From Carallia brachiata (taxonomy: Eukaryota > Streptophyta > Magnoliopsida > Malpighiales > Rhizophoraceae), in NCBI GenBank assembly GCA_021464245.1, contig JADCRB010000098.1:1302001-1366000 (forward strand): 64,000 bases of DNA, written 5' to 3'. Each line of letters begins with the position of its first letter. Position 1 is the first letter of the stretch. A program made the translations under genes and the position numbers. Of this stretch, positions 52,363 to 64,000 are shown in pieces. The notes under the pieces are model-generated. The model saw only the letters and a list, made by a program, of their open reading frames with translations, was not told the origin of the DNA and made no database searches.

Positions 52363-52844
52363 ACACTGTTTGGATAAAATTTTTGAGGGAGAGAAAAGTG
52401 AGGGAGAGGAAAATGGAGGAGAGGATCATTAGAGGAAGAGAATATTTTCTATCCTCTCTTGTGTTTAGAAAGAGGTGATGGGAGGAAGGAAAATTATAAA
52501 TTCTTTTGTTTGGAAAAATGGTGGAAAGTGAGGGAGAAGAATATAAAATATGTTGAAATAACAATTTTATCCTTCATAATAAATTTTATTAAGATATTTT
52601 GTTTAGGTAAAATTGTAATTTTTAAATTATGTAAGGGTAATTGAATCATTTAATAAATTTAGTATGAGAACTAACAACTTTCCTCTCATTTTTGGAAGGA
52701 TTGGTTTTGGTGGGATAGGGAGGATTAGAGGAATTAGAAACTTTTCTCTCCCCCACTTTTCAAACATTTTCTAAACACAACAATTTACCTTAATTCTCTC
52801 ACTTTCCTCTCCCTCCCCCCACTTTCCCCCTCCCAAACACAGTA
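52363..52844. mobile_element. MITE-like element with GA-rich inverted arms
   Basis: The left end ACACTGTTTGGATAAAA, then GAGGGAGAGAAAAGTGAGGG, pairs with the complement of the right end (ACTGTGTTTGGGAGGG, then AGGGAGAGGAAAGTGAG). The GA-rich arms repeat internally around 52485-52545 and 52690-52760. Open frames inside are repeat-derived. The target duplication could not be fixed, so the superfamily is open (the CACTGTTTGG type is seen in hAT and PIF MITEs). Confidence 0.6.
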
Positions 52845-53089
52845 TAAATGTCAAGAAATTAATCTATTTAAACATTTAAATTGTTGAGAGACTTAAGTTG
52901 GGCTAAATTTTATTATGTTTTTAACGTGAAAGTAAGTTGGGCTAATAATGTAATCGAAAGAAAGGTTTACTATAATTATCGAAATTCACAATTAAATATG
53001 AAAATAATAAAATTTAAATACAAGATTATTACATCGTAAAATTATGATATTATGTAAAGAAATTTATCTACTCAAAAATTTATGGGAGT

Positions 53090-54185
53090 GTTTGGGTAAG
53101 CTTTTCAGAGTGTATATTTGGATTTTATTTTCAAAAATAGGGAAATAAGTGTTTGATAAATTTTTTTATACTCTTATTTGATTTTACTTATTTTTTTACA
53201 CAATTCTCTAATAACAACTGATTGAAAAATAATTCAAAATTATTTTTTACTACTTTTTATATTAATTTTTTTAATATTAAAAATAATTTATATAGATTAA
53301 ATTGCTTTAAAGAATATTTATATAATTTTTTAATTATTTTTTTACTTTTCATATGAATTAGATATGTTAATTTATTTCATTAATATTTGTATAAATATAA
53401 TATTTTATTTGTTCAATTATTCTTAAATAATATTTTTCACTTAAATTTTTTTAATAGTGACACTTATAAAAAAATTTCAAATATTATTTTTTTTACTATC
53501 TAGTAAAAATTAATATATTTTTTAAAAAGTTAAAAATTAAGTAAAAAATTCTCAATATTATTTATAGAATATTATTCTAAAAATATAAAATTATAAAATA
53601 TAAAAATAAAATTTTTAATATGATATATCTATATAAATTAAATATCTAAATTAAAATTTTCATTATTCAATAGTAACAGCAAATACAAAAAATAGAAGAG
53701 ATTCATGACATTGATCATTTATTAAATTCTAATAGTAAAAGAAAATGAATAAAAAAAAGAAAAAAAATTAAAAAAAGTATTAATAAATTTTTTCATGAAC
53801 TCCACTACAATTTATTCACACCAAAGAGATTCAGAAGAAAACAAAAATTGAATTTTTTTATAGATTCCTCTATAATATATTCTCAATTAATCAGCGAGTT
53901 AAGGTGAGAAACTTCAACATCAACAATAAATTTTTTCATCATTTACAACCATTCCACCACTAATAACCGCAAAGTCTTCCTATCAACCATGCAAAAAGGT
54001 AATTTTATAAATACAACTTTTATTTTTCTTTATTTTCTCTCAATACCTATATAAAAATATTTTCTCCTCTTATTTTATAACCTACTTTTTTCTACGGTGT
54101 CCAAACAATATTATTAGAGGAAATTTATTTTTTCACCTCACTTTCTTTTCAATAACTATTTCAATATTTATTCAAACATGGTGTA
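53090..54185. mobile_element. AT-rich putative nonautonomous element
   Basis: GGGAGTGTTTGGGTAAGC at about 53085 resembles the complement of the right side, ACACCATGTTTGAATAAA, near 54185. A second inward candidate end (GTGTCCAAACAATA) is near 54097. The interior is about 1 kb of very AT-rich sequence without an ORF. The boundaries are uncertain and more than one insertion may be nested. Confidence 0.35.
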
Positions 54186-54289
54186 AAAAACATAGTGTAA
54201 ATGAGAACGATGGAGCTTTGAAGACATGCAAAATTTAAATCAACAAATTTAATGGTAAAATTTTATGACTCAATAGCACTTCAACAGTG

Positions 54290-54380
54290 AGATTGAGTAT
54301 TTACTCTAGTTGTTATGGAAAGTACCCTTCAATCATAAGGTGAAAAGTTCAACCCTTATTAATCTTATTTTTTTTTTCTC
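54290..54380 (+). mobile_element. SINE-like fragment
   Basis: ATTGAGTATTTACTCTAGTT followed by GGTGAAAAGTTCAACCC resembles degenerate A- and B-boxes of a tRNA-derived SINE. This is weak evidence only. Confidence 0.25.
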
Positions 54381-56754
54381 TCATATGCTTATTAGAGTTT
54401 TTCGTAAACTAAAAAAAAAAAAAAAACACTTCAACGGTTCCTAATTTTTGTTGAAACAAAAAACAATTGACAGGTGGCAACTTATTGTGGCGAACAGATA
54501 AACTCAATTGCAAAAGCGACTGTATGCAATAGCAGCCCTTGTAAATTAAACCGATCAAATTTTGCGTGAACAAAAGATATCGCCCACAACAATCATTTTG
54601 TCCGCGACGATACGAGAAATTGCAAAAGTGTTAACGCTTGAAAGTTGAAACACGATATGCTGTTTGGCGCACGATGCGCGTTCGTTCTACGAGCATGAAA
54701 GAGATGCCGAGAAGGACGCAATCTGTTAAATGGTCATTAATAGTTTATCTTTTATTTTAATTTTTTTTTTTTTATAATTTGACGATTTTTGTCATTGTAT
54801 ACCTTATTAATGTTGTTATAAGAGTTTTAGAATAATTTGTGAATATAAATATAAAAAAAAGATAAATAAATGATGTATCAATGACTAGTTTATTTGGAAT
54901 ACCGATCCAAACAATTCAATAGTTAATTTTGTTTTTTTTGTCGTAATTGTTTTGCTTTTTTAGGTAAATTAATGTTGCACTACTTATTTGAATTAATATA
55001 TATTTTTCAAAAAGATACAAGAGAAATTTCATTATTTCACGAGTCAATGCCAGAAGGAGAAAATATGCACCATACTTCCAACTCTTCTTTCTCTCAGGCT
55101 CCACTATCAGCACCCTTTAAAACCTTCTATCGCTAGTTCTGTTTTCCTTTTTTTTTTTTTTTTTTCTTTCTTTACTTTATATAACGAATCCACTTGATTT
55201 CGTAATCATAAATTGTTTATGACAATACTTAGGTATACAGTAGACACATAGTAATATAGATAATTAAATTTGTAAAAAATAAATAATTAAACTATCATAT
55301 ATCGTTAAATAAATTATGTAAAGTTTGTATATTCCTTTTTATATGTTTACGTAACTAAACTTTTTTATCAACCACTGCAAGATTATCAAGAAAATGCGTG
55401 TTCCGACCTAGCAAATAGGATGTATAAAAAAATCCTCTCTTAGTGTTAAGATCATGATTTGATGCACGTAATCGTAAACACAAACTCATTTATGAGCCAT
55501 TTTATTATATATCATATTTACGGATCATTTGATCTAAAAAAAACTTGTATGTGCTTAATATGTTACACAATCATTTTGGTTAGGTTCGTTTTTAGTGCAC
55601 GTCAGAATCAAGGCAATCTAATTTTAGGGCCACTTGCACTTATCCCTTCACTATAATTACTCTATAGTCAAAAGTATGGAATCCAAAAATTGCCTACAGA
55701 AACCACACACGGTGGTGGTGGTGAAGCCATTTTTAAATGAAGAAATTGTCATTTTTAGTTAGTTGATTGACGCATTTACTGACTATTCCCTAATCAAGGT
55801 CGTGGGTGGATGACAGAATTAAAAGACAAAGGTGTGCAAACCATTGTAATCCGCTTGAATTTGGTGGTAGGGCAACTACGCTGCGAACGTAGGCTGGAGG
55901 ACCAAACTGTAAGAACAGATTGCGAGCAACGGAGCAAGCAACAATAATTCCCATCCTAAATTTATCACTAGGGACAATTTTGAAATGACAAATTGGCTAA
56001 GTCACTGACGTTTTTGCATCAACAAAACAATCACCGTCCGCTGTAAATGTATCCGAAAAATGTGGTTTTAATGTCGCCAGGAAAGTTGGAAAATAGCAGT
56101 TTCTTTAAACATCACATGTTTTTACATGGTGCGCGCGTTTTATCCAGGGTCCTCCAAAAAATATACGTACATGGCTTAAGAGATCACCCAATAAATAGGA
56201 GAGTCTAAGGGATTGCTGATGTATGGACTAATAAAGCCTAAGAAACTATAACGTGCATAAACTTAAAATAGACCCATATAATAGTGAACATCAAGAGAAA
56301 TGAGCTTTTCAGGTTTAAGTCCAATGAACCCAATTTATTCTTTATCATATATATATATAAATTATGAGCTTAAGAGAGGGGTACACGTTTTGTGTCATTT
56401 TTTTGGGTCTCTAAATAATTTGAGCACTAAAAAAATCCCTAATTATGTGAATGAGTTGTTTACAGTCAAGAAGGCTTATAGCATTACGTTCACGAATAGA
56501 ATCTTATCTTGAGGCTATTTTAGACGCAGAGTTTCAAATAAAATGCCAATTGTGAGGAAGATTAGTGACGAGATCAGCAAAGTCTAAAATCTGGTTCATT
56601 TACCTTTTGAGGCCACCACTTATCAAAACAGCATTCACGTTGAAGATTCACACAAGGCAATCAAACGAAAAATGACAGCAAGCAAATCCCTTTTCAATAA
56701 TTCATGCATTTTGTTTGGTATGCCATCAATTGCTAGCATCAATCAAAGTGCCTT

Positions 56755-56895
56755 TCATTCAACTCTCTTTTTGAAAAATTTGCCCAGCTTCTCCAACAAG
56801 ACATCATGTGTAACTGTGACAAGTGCGAGTAGGGAAGCAAACCCCGCAACCCCACCCCTGGTTTTAAGGGTTGTTGCTTCTGGGCCAGAGCCCAT
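56755..56895 (-). CDS. Small 46-aa ORF, possible single-pass membrane peptide
   Basis: The ATG at 56895-56893 opens a frame to TGA at 56757-56755. The product begins MGSGPEATTLKTRGG, has a hydrophobic stretch VAGFASLLALVTV (about 16-28) and ends with a basic tail KFFKKRVE. Codon use and composition look like real coding sequence in a GC-richer island inside AT-rich DNA. I recognise no named family. It could be a short plant membrane protein or a leftover exon. No intron is needed. Confidence 0.35.
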   Translation of the reverse strand: MGSGPEATTLKTRGGVAGFASLLALVTVTHDVLLEKLGKFFKKRVE

Positions 56896-57820
56896 GTAGC
56901 AATCACGAATCACTGCCTAATCCTAATTGGGCCTAGCTTCCAATACCTGGAGACTGGAGTCCTGGAGGCGATGTTCAAAGAATAATACTTGGGCTTAAAC
57001 TAGGAGGGCCAGATTCAAGTATTAGGATTCCTGGCCCAAATAGGGCCCAGCAGACTATACTTGGGCTTGGATAAAATAACTTTTGTCCAACCATTGCCCC
57101 CTTGTTGAATATTCTGAATATAAGCTTTGTCCCTTGAAACGAAATCTATCTAGCCTAAGTGGCTATTTATAAATTATAATTAATGGGATTCCCTCCAATC
57201 TCTCACAGAAATATGAAATTTAGGGGTGCGAAATGTCTCTGCGGTGTTATGATACCAATAACTTTGGTTTTTTTTTTTTTGACATCCAACGAGCTAACTA
57301 TGGACTATTTTTGTTCTAAAAAGGAAAGCCATCAATTATAATTATAAATGATAAAATAAAGATCTGACAATGATGATGGATTTTAAGAGGAAATTTTGAT
57401 GGCATCCTCGTGATATTACATTTCAAGATCTTGCATTTTAGGGCGAGGGGGCTTAATATTCTGAATCAAATGATCTGATTGAGAACTTGGATCGCAATTT
57501 AGTCCTGAAGGAGCATAAGACTAGAACTTAGTGGAGGACCACAAACAACAGCTAGCTGAAATTGACGACCTTTATCTTCAACTCACATTTCACAAACCAA
57601 CTCGATGCACATAAAGATAAAGTATCATAAATGCAAACGTCTACGAAACACATTATTCTTAACTGAAACCTTAATTTCTGGCAAGTTAACTCTATTGTTT
57701 AGAATCATTAAAAACCGGATAGGTGCAGAAGAATTGTCAAGTAGGTATTCTACTGTTTTCCTTCTTTCTTCCCTTTATTTATCTACTTCATTTTTTTTTT
57801 TCAAGGAGAAAATTATTTGG

Positions 57821-57900
57821 ACATTTAGTTGACCTAAATTCACGAGAACCTTAGAAAATTGTTTCGACATTTAGTTGACCTAAATTCACGAGAACCTTTA
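57821..57900. repeat. Tandem duplication, 46-bp period
   Basis: ACATTTAGTTGACCTAAATT with the following CACGAGAACCTT occurs at 57821 and again at 57867. The two copies are identical over about 33 bases, so the duplication is recent. The unit includes the near-palindrome TTAGTTGACCTAA. Confidence 0.85.
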
Positions 57901-58793
57901 CTCAATTTTTTTTTTTGCAAAATTTCTTTAAGACCCTAATTTCGCTTGGTACTCTGGTACTTAATGAAGACACATGCCAAGCACAGATAGATCAAAAACA
58001 TGACAAATTTGGGGGGTTGACAATGATAGGTATTGGGTTGTCTGCGATTCTCATCCTGCAGGAATCATAACACGTTGCAAGCTGATTCAATGGGCGTTGC
58101 AATATACAGGAGCATAACAATTGACACATAATTAGAAGATTAGTCACTTTTTCACGTTTGCATGTTTCTCTTATCAATTAAATAAGTATAAAATTCTCTA
58201 ATTAGAGCTATGAAGCCACCACATTGTATTGTGTGTGTATTTTTGTACATTAATGTAACATTAGAAGATTAAAAAATACTAACAAAATCTCTGATTTACT
58301 ATAACAAATGATTCATTTTCAAGCAATAACGAAAAGACAAGATACTCTATTGTGACTAGATATCATGGTCACATATCTCAAAATAATATCTCAATATTGT
58401 GTGATGGGTCTACATTTTGATTACTAACATTGACAAAAAAGAAGTTGGAATAAGATCAAGAGGCTGAGAGAATATCCCATGCATGTCCATATCTATCTTA
58501 CTATCTATGATAAATAGTTGCAAACTTTGCCGGGAAAAATGAAGAATCGTTACAAGAAGTTAGAAGGCTTTTTTCCGCGTTTGTTAAAAAAGTAAAACTA
58601 AAAAAAAGAAAAAAAAGAAAAACAATCTTCTTTCTTTTGAACCAAAATCTATTTCTGTCAATATCCTCTTCGTCTGTTCCCAATTTTTAGTAGCCGTCCT
58701 CTTGACTAATTTACGGCCGCGAATTAGGAGATTTTGTTAATTAAAGATTCTCGCCAGCCAAAACTTTCTTGGTTCCTACATACTTGACAAAAG

Positions 58794-59149
58794 GTAACCT
58801 TTCTTTCCTTTCTTTTTTTATTTTTTCCTTCCCTTTTCTCCCCTTCCCATTGTCCTTCTCTGTTCAGCTTCGTCGAACAATGAACATGTCCTTAATTCTG
58901 ATTCTTGCTTGTTATGATCCTCCATAGCTACCCTTTTCGGTATTTGTTATGTACTTTGTTCTTTTTGGTCTGAATCCTTGATCCCTTTTTTTGTTTCTTT
59001 GCGTTTTTTTTTTTTTTTTATAGCCATCTTGATGTGTTTCTCCATTTTGATTGTGCTGAGTAATCTTGTAATGGTTCATTTGCTTCTTGTGATGCTTATA
59101 TGTTTGAACATTTGTTTCTTGGATAACTGACATTTTATAATGTTTGCAG
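58794..59149 (+). other. Probable 5' UTR intron of the SFH gene
   Basis: The donor AAAAG|gtaacc at 58794 and acceptor tttgcag at 59149 would remove a strongly T-rich intron between an untranslated exon and the exon holding ATG 59232. T-rich leader introns often raise expression in plants. The prediction rests on sites and composition only. Confidence 0.45.
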
Positions 59150-59231
59150 GCCTAAATAAATTTTTGAGTGCTTGATCATCCTGCCACATATCTTTCTGTT
59201 TCAAGTTTATCAATCTTGCTAGAACTTAGCC

Positions 59232-62200
59232 ATGGCTGACACTATGTCCGGACATGCTGAACGAAATGTCAGACTGGGTATGTGATCCACAATGTTACTA
59301 CATTTCCAATACTTTAATTTCGGATCTGCAATTTCGCATCTGTTCGAACACAATGTTTTAGGATATGTGTTCCATTTGTAACATATTTTTCCTCGAGTTT
59401 CATCGGTTGAAAAATGGGAGATTGAATGTTATATAGAGTCAGGGTATGTTGGTTTTTGATAATTTGTTGTGGTTTTTGGAAACTTAATTAAAAAAATCAT
59501 ATATGTGAATCACCATACGTATATAGTCTTTATTATGCACCGAGGCTTATTTTTTGATCTGCAAGAATCGAGTTGCCTTAAGAATTTGAATGAGAAATGA
59601 AACGAAAAATTATGGGTATCATCATTACACACATTTGATGGAACCTATATTTGATTAAGCAGGTCTTGAAAAACATGAATTTGAAAGCTCGGAGGATGAG
59701 AGGAAGACCAGGCTTGGATCTTTGAAGAAGAAGGCAATTAATGCGTCAAACAAGTTCAGGAATTCCTTGACAAAGAAAGGTCGCAGACACAGTAGGGTAA
59801 TGTCTGTTGGAATTGAAGACGACCTTAATGCTGAGGAACTACAGGCAGTGGATGCATTTCGCCAAGCACTTATTCTTGATGAACTACTACCCTTTAGACA
59901 TGATGATCAACATATGATGCTAAGGTGACTAACTTTTCCTTGTTCTGATATTATTGATTTCCAGGACAGTATTATCAAAAACTCCTTTTTCAGAAGTTAA
60001 TGTCGTTTGAATGGCAGAGAAAATTGCCTGGGAGTTAGCTTATTGCTTGATGCTGCAGGTTTTTGAAGGCCAGGAAATTTGATATTGAGAGAGCAAAGCA
60101 AATGTGGGCTGATATGCTCCAATGGAGGAAGGAATTCGGTGCTGACACAATCTTGGAGGTATTCACAGAATATAAATGTTTGATTAAAATTTGACCCTCT
60201 ATATAACTCAAACTAATTGTCTCAAACGGCTACCCCTTTTGGCTTCCATGTTTTAGGACTTTGAGTTCAAGGAAATAGATGAAGTTGTAAAACATTATCC
60301 ACAAGGATATCATGGAGTTGACAAGGAGGGAAGACCTGTTTACATTGAAAGGCTTGGTGAAATTGATGCTAACAAGCTGGTGCAATTCACAACATTGGAT
60401 CGGTATGTGAAGTACCATGTGCAGGAGTTTGAGAAGACTTTTGCCTACAAGTTCCCATCCTGTTCCATTGCAGCAAAGAGGCACATTGACCAGAGCACCA
60501 CTATTCTTGATGTACAAGGAGTGGTATGTGAGAATTGTTACTCATTTTCTGTACAAATGTTTAAGAGGCTTAGCCCTCACTAAAATAATCATGGACCAGG
60601 GACTTAAACACCTCACCAGAACTGCCAGGGAGCTTCTTTGCCGCCTCCAAAAGATTGATGGTGACAATTACCCCGAGGTAATCAGTCTAAATTTACTAAG
60701 CTTTCTCATAAAAACAAACACACACTTCTGTTTTTGCGTTGCTTTTGCGAAGGTGAACCAACTGCTAAGTGAATGATATGATTATTGCAGACACTCAATC
60801 GCATGTTCATCATTAATGGTGGCTCCGGATTCAGGCTATTGTGGAACACTGTCAAAGGGTTCCTTGACCCCAAGACTGCTTCAAAAATCCATGTAAGTAT
60901 TCATTAACCATTTGAAAAGGTGATGCTTCACCAATGCAAAAGAAGAAAGGATGCTGCCTCCAATCCATCATAATAATGTCACTGAGCCATTTTATGCTCT
61001 TCTAATTAGGTTCTTGGCAACAAATACCAGAGCAAGTTGCTTGAAGTTATTGATGCAAGGTAAGTTAACCTTTCAATTAATAACTTGAAATTCGGTTTCA
61101 ACGATGTTTCTAATGTGAGTTCTCAATCCTTAATCTTTTTATGATTTGTAAGCAGTGAACTGCCACAGTTTCTGGGTGGTAATTGTACATGTGCTGATAA
61201 GGGTGGCTGTATGCGCTCTGATAAAGGCCCTTGGAACGATCCTGAGATATTGAAAGTAACGTGACAGCTTTTTACATTTTATTTTGTAGATAGCAATTTC
61301 TTTTGTTTATGAATCATCTAAAGGCTAAAGGGTGATGCTGTGAATCTTTTTGCCTTTCTTCCCAAATCCAGATGGTTCAAAATGGTGAAGCCAAATGCCA
61401 TCGCAGAACCTTGTCAGGAATTGACGAGAAGTCTATCTCTGAAGATGATACATGCCAAAAGGTACTATCCTCGCCATAGCACTGCATCCAATTTCTTGCC
61501 ATAGTAGGCTAGAAGCTTTCCTCTTGGATATATTCTAAATGTTAAGAGTATAAATGTCCCGATCAAGTACAAACACCTAACCTGCTGATGAGGAAAAGAA
61601 TCATCCTCACATACCGGACTCAGCCCAGATGGAGGTATAAGGTTGAGTTTGGTTGACGGGCCTCAACACCTACAAAATGAAGCAAAATGAAGCATGATTA
61701 TGAAGGGCTAGTGAATTTCTCGACATTAATACTTTGATACCTAAGTTAGTATAAAAATTAAAAGACTACAGGTAATACAATTAATGGGTAATAAATATTC
61801 ACCTCTACCCTCTTATTTATAGGGTATAGGTGTTAAGTTTAGTAGGATTCATTATTGTGATGAAAAGGACTTATGAAAAATTATGGTATTGTATAAGACT
61901 AAAAGAGGCCCTGAGAAGGATTGGGCCCACAGACATTATACTCTTAACAGTAAATCCAAAATTTCTTCTTACATTTTGCTTTTGGTGTTTGAAAACATGA
62001 AGAGATGCAATGCTGTTGGCATGGAACCAGCTGCAGAGAATCCAAAGCTCTGTCCTGTCCCTAAAGTAAGTTTTCCTTATTTTCTTTTAATAATTGTGAT
62101 GATAGTAATCAAAAAGGCTTAAGATAAAGTGAAAATTACGAAAATCAACTTGGCACTCAGATATAGTTTAAAACAAATAAGAGGGAGTGCATAGGCCTTT

Positions 62201-63242
62201 TTGTTTGCTTTTCTTCTCCTTATCTCTACCTTCAATTCTTCTCAGGTTCTGCTGTCTCCAATTAGCAATAAGAGAAACATTACCCCCACTTACGAGAACA
62301 CCACTCCTATGGTTGACAAGACTGTGGATGCTGCTTGGCCTAATTCGCTGAAGAACAGTTTATACCTCCCTAAAGGTGTAAAGTTTGTCTAATGATGCAT
62401 ATTCCTTGCAAAATTACTACTCCAATGTCAAAGTTTTTCTTTAGGTGTATAATGTGCTTATCTTTACAACTTTGAATCCTATTTCTATATGCAGCAGCAG
62501 ATTCGTTCCCTGTGCGCAATGCTTGCAAAGCTGAAGGTTTCAGCAATCCATTTGTGAATGGGATAATGGCACTGTTAATGGCAGTTGTCACCATGGTCCG
62601 CCTCACGCGCAACATGCCTAGAAGACTTACTGAAGCTGCCCTTTATGGTGGCCAGGTTTACTGTGCTGACAACATGATTAAGGGGCATACATTGCCAGCA
62701 CCACCGTCCATCTCAACCTCAGAGTACAAGATAATGATGGCGCGCATGGCTGAAATGGAGGAAAAGCTGAACGTTATTGCCTTAAAACCTGAAATGCCAC
62801 CTGAGAAAGAGGAAATGCTGAATGCAGCTGTAAGACGCGCTGAAGTCCTGGAGAAAGAGCTATCAATTGCCAAGAAGGTAATTTGCTGATATACATCATT
62901 CCATTCTCCATACAAAAGAGAGCCTCAATGCAGGAGGCTCATACTTCGCGGTGATTGCAAAAGAACGTAGCCGTCCCCAGTTCTATTCTCTATATCGCCA
63001 ATGAAATAACGTAACTTTCGAGCTAACTTTGCCTCTTATTTTCTGCTTTCTATTTGTGCAGGCACTTGATGACGCACTTGCAAAACAGCAGGAGCTTTTT
63101 GATTACATCGAAAAGAAGAAGAAGAAGAAGAAGAAGAAGAAGGTCTGTAGTCTTATCTATCACAAATGCTTTTCTAGTTTTGTCAAGCAGATGACAGTTC
63201 TAACCAATTGTGCAATTCATATTTCAGTTCTTTGGATTTTGA
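59232..63242 (+). CDS. SFH: SEC14-nodulin phosphatidylinositol/phosphatidylcholine transfer protein (SFH family), 587 aa
   Basis: SFH proteins move phosphatidylinositol and phosphatidylcholine between membranes and support phosphoinositide signalling and polar growth. Exons: 59232-59277, 59663-59924, 60059-60158, 60257-60523, 60600-60677, 60791-60892, 61010-61059, 61156-61255, 61372-61461, 62003-62065, 62246-62375, 62498-62877, 63062-63142, 63228-63242. All are GT-AG and phases close. The CRAL-TRIO N region (about 75-136) has [20 protein letters not shown]. The SEC14 lipid-binding domain (about 155-335) has [53 protein letters not shown] and [12 protein letters not shown] linker, a coiled-coil segment (about 485-575) and the polybasic nodulin tail (ten Lys, then FFGF) follow. 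The exon at 62003-62065 is the least certain. Three in-phase acceptors compete at 62493-62500. Confidence 0.92.
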
Positions 63243-63945
63243 GTACTGAATGAATGCATTCGGCAAGAGAGGTGACCAAATACTGGGTTTTTTCTGCTGA
63301 CACCCCGCAAGATAACTTTGGAGGATTCATGGACGTTGGTGGTGAGAGGGACTCTGGTCCCATGATTGCTCTTTGATGTGTTAATCAGTTCCCAGACTCC
63401 ATTTGCTTTGTATATTAATCTACACAACTCAGAAGTACTTTATGCATGCATGTACAGTGTGATTTTGTTCATGATTGTGTGAGTTGAGTGACTAATGGCT
63501 GTTTGATGTAACTGTGTAAGCCAAGGCATTCAACGTTTTCAAGTTCTAAGCTAAGAAAGTCGAACCATGTTAAAAGCGAATCAACAAACTTTGTTGAACT
63601 TCCACAACGCGAGTCTGAATTGAAAACGAGCTATATCTATTACTATGTATAGCGTTGCTCTTAGCATGATATCGCAGGGCAACTGGATTTTCCACAAGAA
63701 TGAAAAACCCATAGTTCCACCACGAGGGACTACACCCATCAGAGGAGCAAAATCTGTGAGCTCACAGTATTCGGCGGTAGAGTTCTAACTAATCTTACAA
63801 CCTCTTTGTTTATGTAGCTTATGTTCGTGCATTCGTTTGCCTCAAAGGGGTTTTATTTGCAGAATATTCAGATTTATGTACAGGCTCTTCGTTTTTGACA
63901 AAACAAGAAACCCGAATTACTCAAACCATCAGCTCTTCTTCATTT
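63243..63945. other. 3' region of the SFH gene and convergent 3' region of the next gene
   Basis: This probably holds the 3' UTRs of the plus-strand SFH gene and of a minus-strand gene entering from the right. No further ORF is supported. Confidence 0.4.
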
Positions 63946-64000
63946 TTAACCAGCTTTGATCTTGATTTTTGTTACAATTGGCGAACTCCGAACATGAAAG
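63946..64000 (-). CDS. Partial C-terminal coding exon of an unidentified gene
   Basis: Read on the minus strand from the window edge, the frame gives FHVRSSPIVTKIKIKAG followed by TAA at 63948-63946. The sequence is short but protein-like. The phrase HVRSSPIV resembles the end of plant subtilisin-like proteases (VRSPIVV), which is only a suggestion. Downstream sequence to about 63600 fits a 3' UTR. Confidence 0.3.
   Translation of the reverse strand, partial: FHVRSSPIVTKIKIKAG

Larger units (their letters stand above)
54430..58690. other. Spacer upstream of the SFH gene
   Basis: A GC-richer patch at 54480-54720 has no ORF and no recognisable content. A 46-bp tandem duplication lies at 57821-57900. 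The only coding-like item is the 46-aa minus-strand ORF at 56755-56895. No other gene is supported. Confidence 0.45.

Noticed and set aside
54480..54720. GC-richer patch considered as a non-coding RNA gene
   Set aside because: No ORF, no box motifs and no clear hairpin could be seen, so there is nothing to support a call.

Overview
This window is nuclear DNA of a flowering plant, almost certainly a eudicot and probably a woody rosid; the species cannot be fixed from the sequence alone. Support for this comes from short GT-AG introns with T-rich acceptors, AT-rich spacers full of small nonautonomous DNA transposons, and plant-type genes: bifunctional DHFR-TS, phenylcoumaran benzylic ether reductase, a SEC14-nodulin protein and a DUF4408/DUF761 protein. 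There are no operons, CRISPR arrays or prokaryotic signals. I rebuilt gene models by chaining exons through GT-AG (or GC-AG) junctions, and required the phases to close.

Layout. 0-2 kb: promoter with two G-boxes and a TATA box. 2.2-4.8 kb (+): a CIB1/bHLH63-like bHLH factor whose 3' exons are intact but whose 5' exons carry about five frameshifts. 9.1-10.2 kb (+): 3' fragment of a PCBER/isoflavone-reductase-like gene. 11.0-15.3 kb (-): intact 11-exon SPB1/FtsJ3 pre-rRNA methyltransferase (819 aa). 16.7-18.8 kb (+): a complete five-exon PCBER gene broken by one missing base. Repeated flanks show that the two PCBER loci are relics of one tandem array with SPB1 lying inside it. 20.2-22.0 kb (-): RER1 (194 aa). 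28.2-31.2 kb (+): an unrecognised 726-aa plant protein with a spliced uORF. 32.4-33.8 kb (-): ribosomal protein eS25 (RPS25), whose ATG is alone in its first coding exon. 42.4-43.1 kb (+): single-exon DUF4408/DUF761 membrane protein with a uORF. 45.4-48.9 kb (-): ten-exon DHFR-TS (528 aa) with two GC-AG introns and an AUG-less, presequence-like upstream extension. 59.2-63.2 kb (+): 14-exon SEC14-nodulin SFH phosphatidylinositol transfer protein (587 aa). At the right edge a probable C-terminal exon of another minus-strand gene enters the window.

The spacers, especially 34-42 kb and 49.7-54.9 kb, hold MITE-like elements. I delimited several by terminal inverted repeats and target-site duplications: a 711-bp hAT-like element with a perfect 8-bp duplication and a degenerate tandem-repeat interior, a 546-bp long-inverted-repeat element with a 9-bp duplication, a 361-bp near-complete palindrome just upstream of RPS25, a 474-bp CCGGTT-rich element and a 158-bp MITE. 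There are also tRNA-derived SINE-like remnants.

The genes are unrelated housekeeping and regulatory loci: ribosome biogenesis (SPB1, RPS25), folate and dTMP synthesis (DHFR-TS), ER-Golgi retrieval (RER1), phosphoinositide transfer (SFH), lignan metabolism (PCBER) and transcription (bHLH). I found no new multi-gene system. The most novel items are the transposon structures, the PCBER array history, the DHFR-TS leader and a few unrecognised small ORFs.
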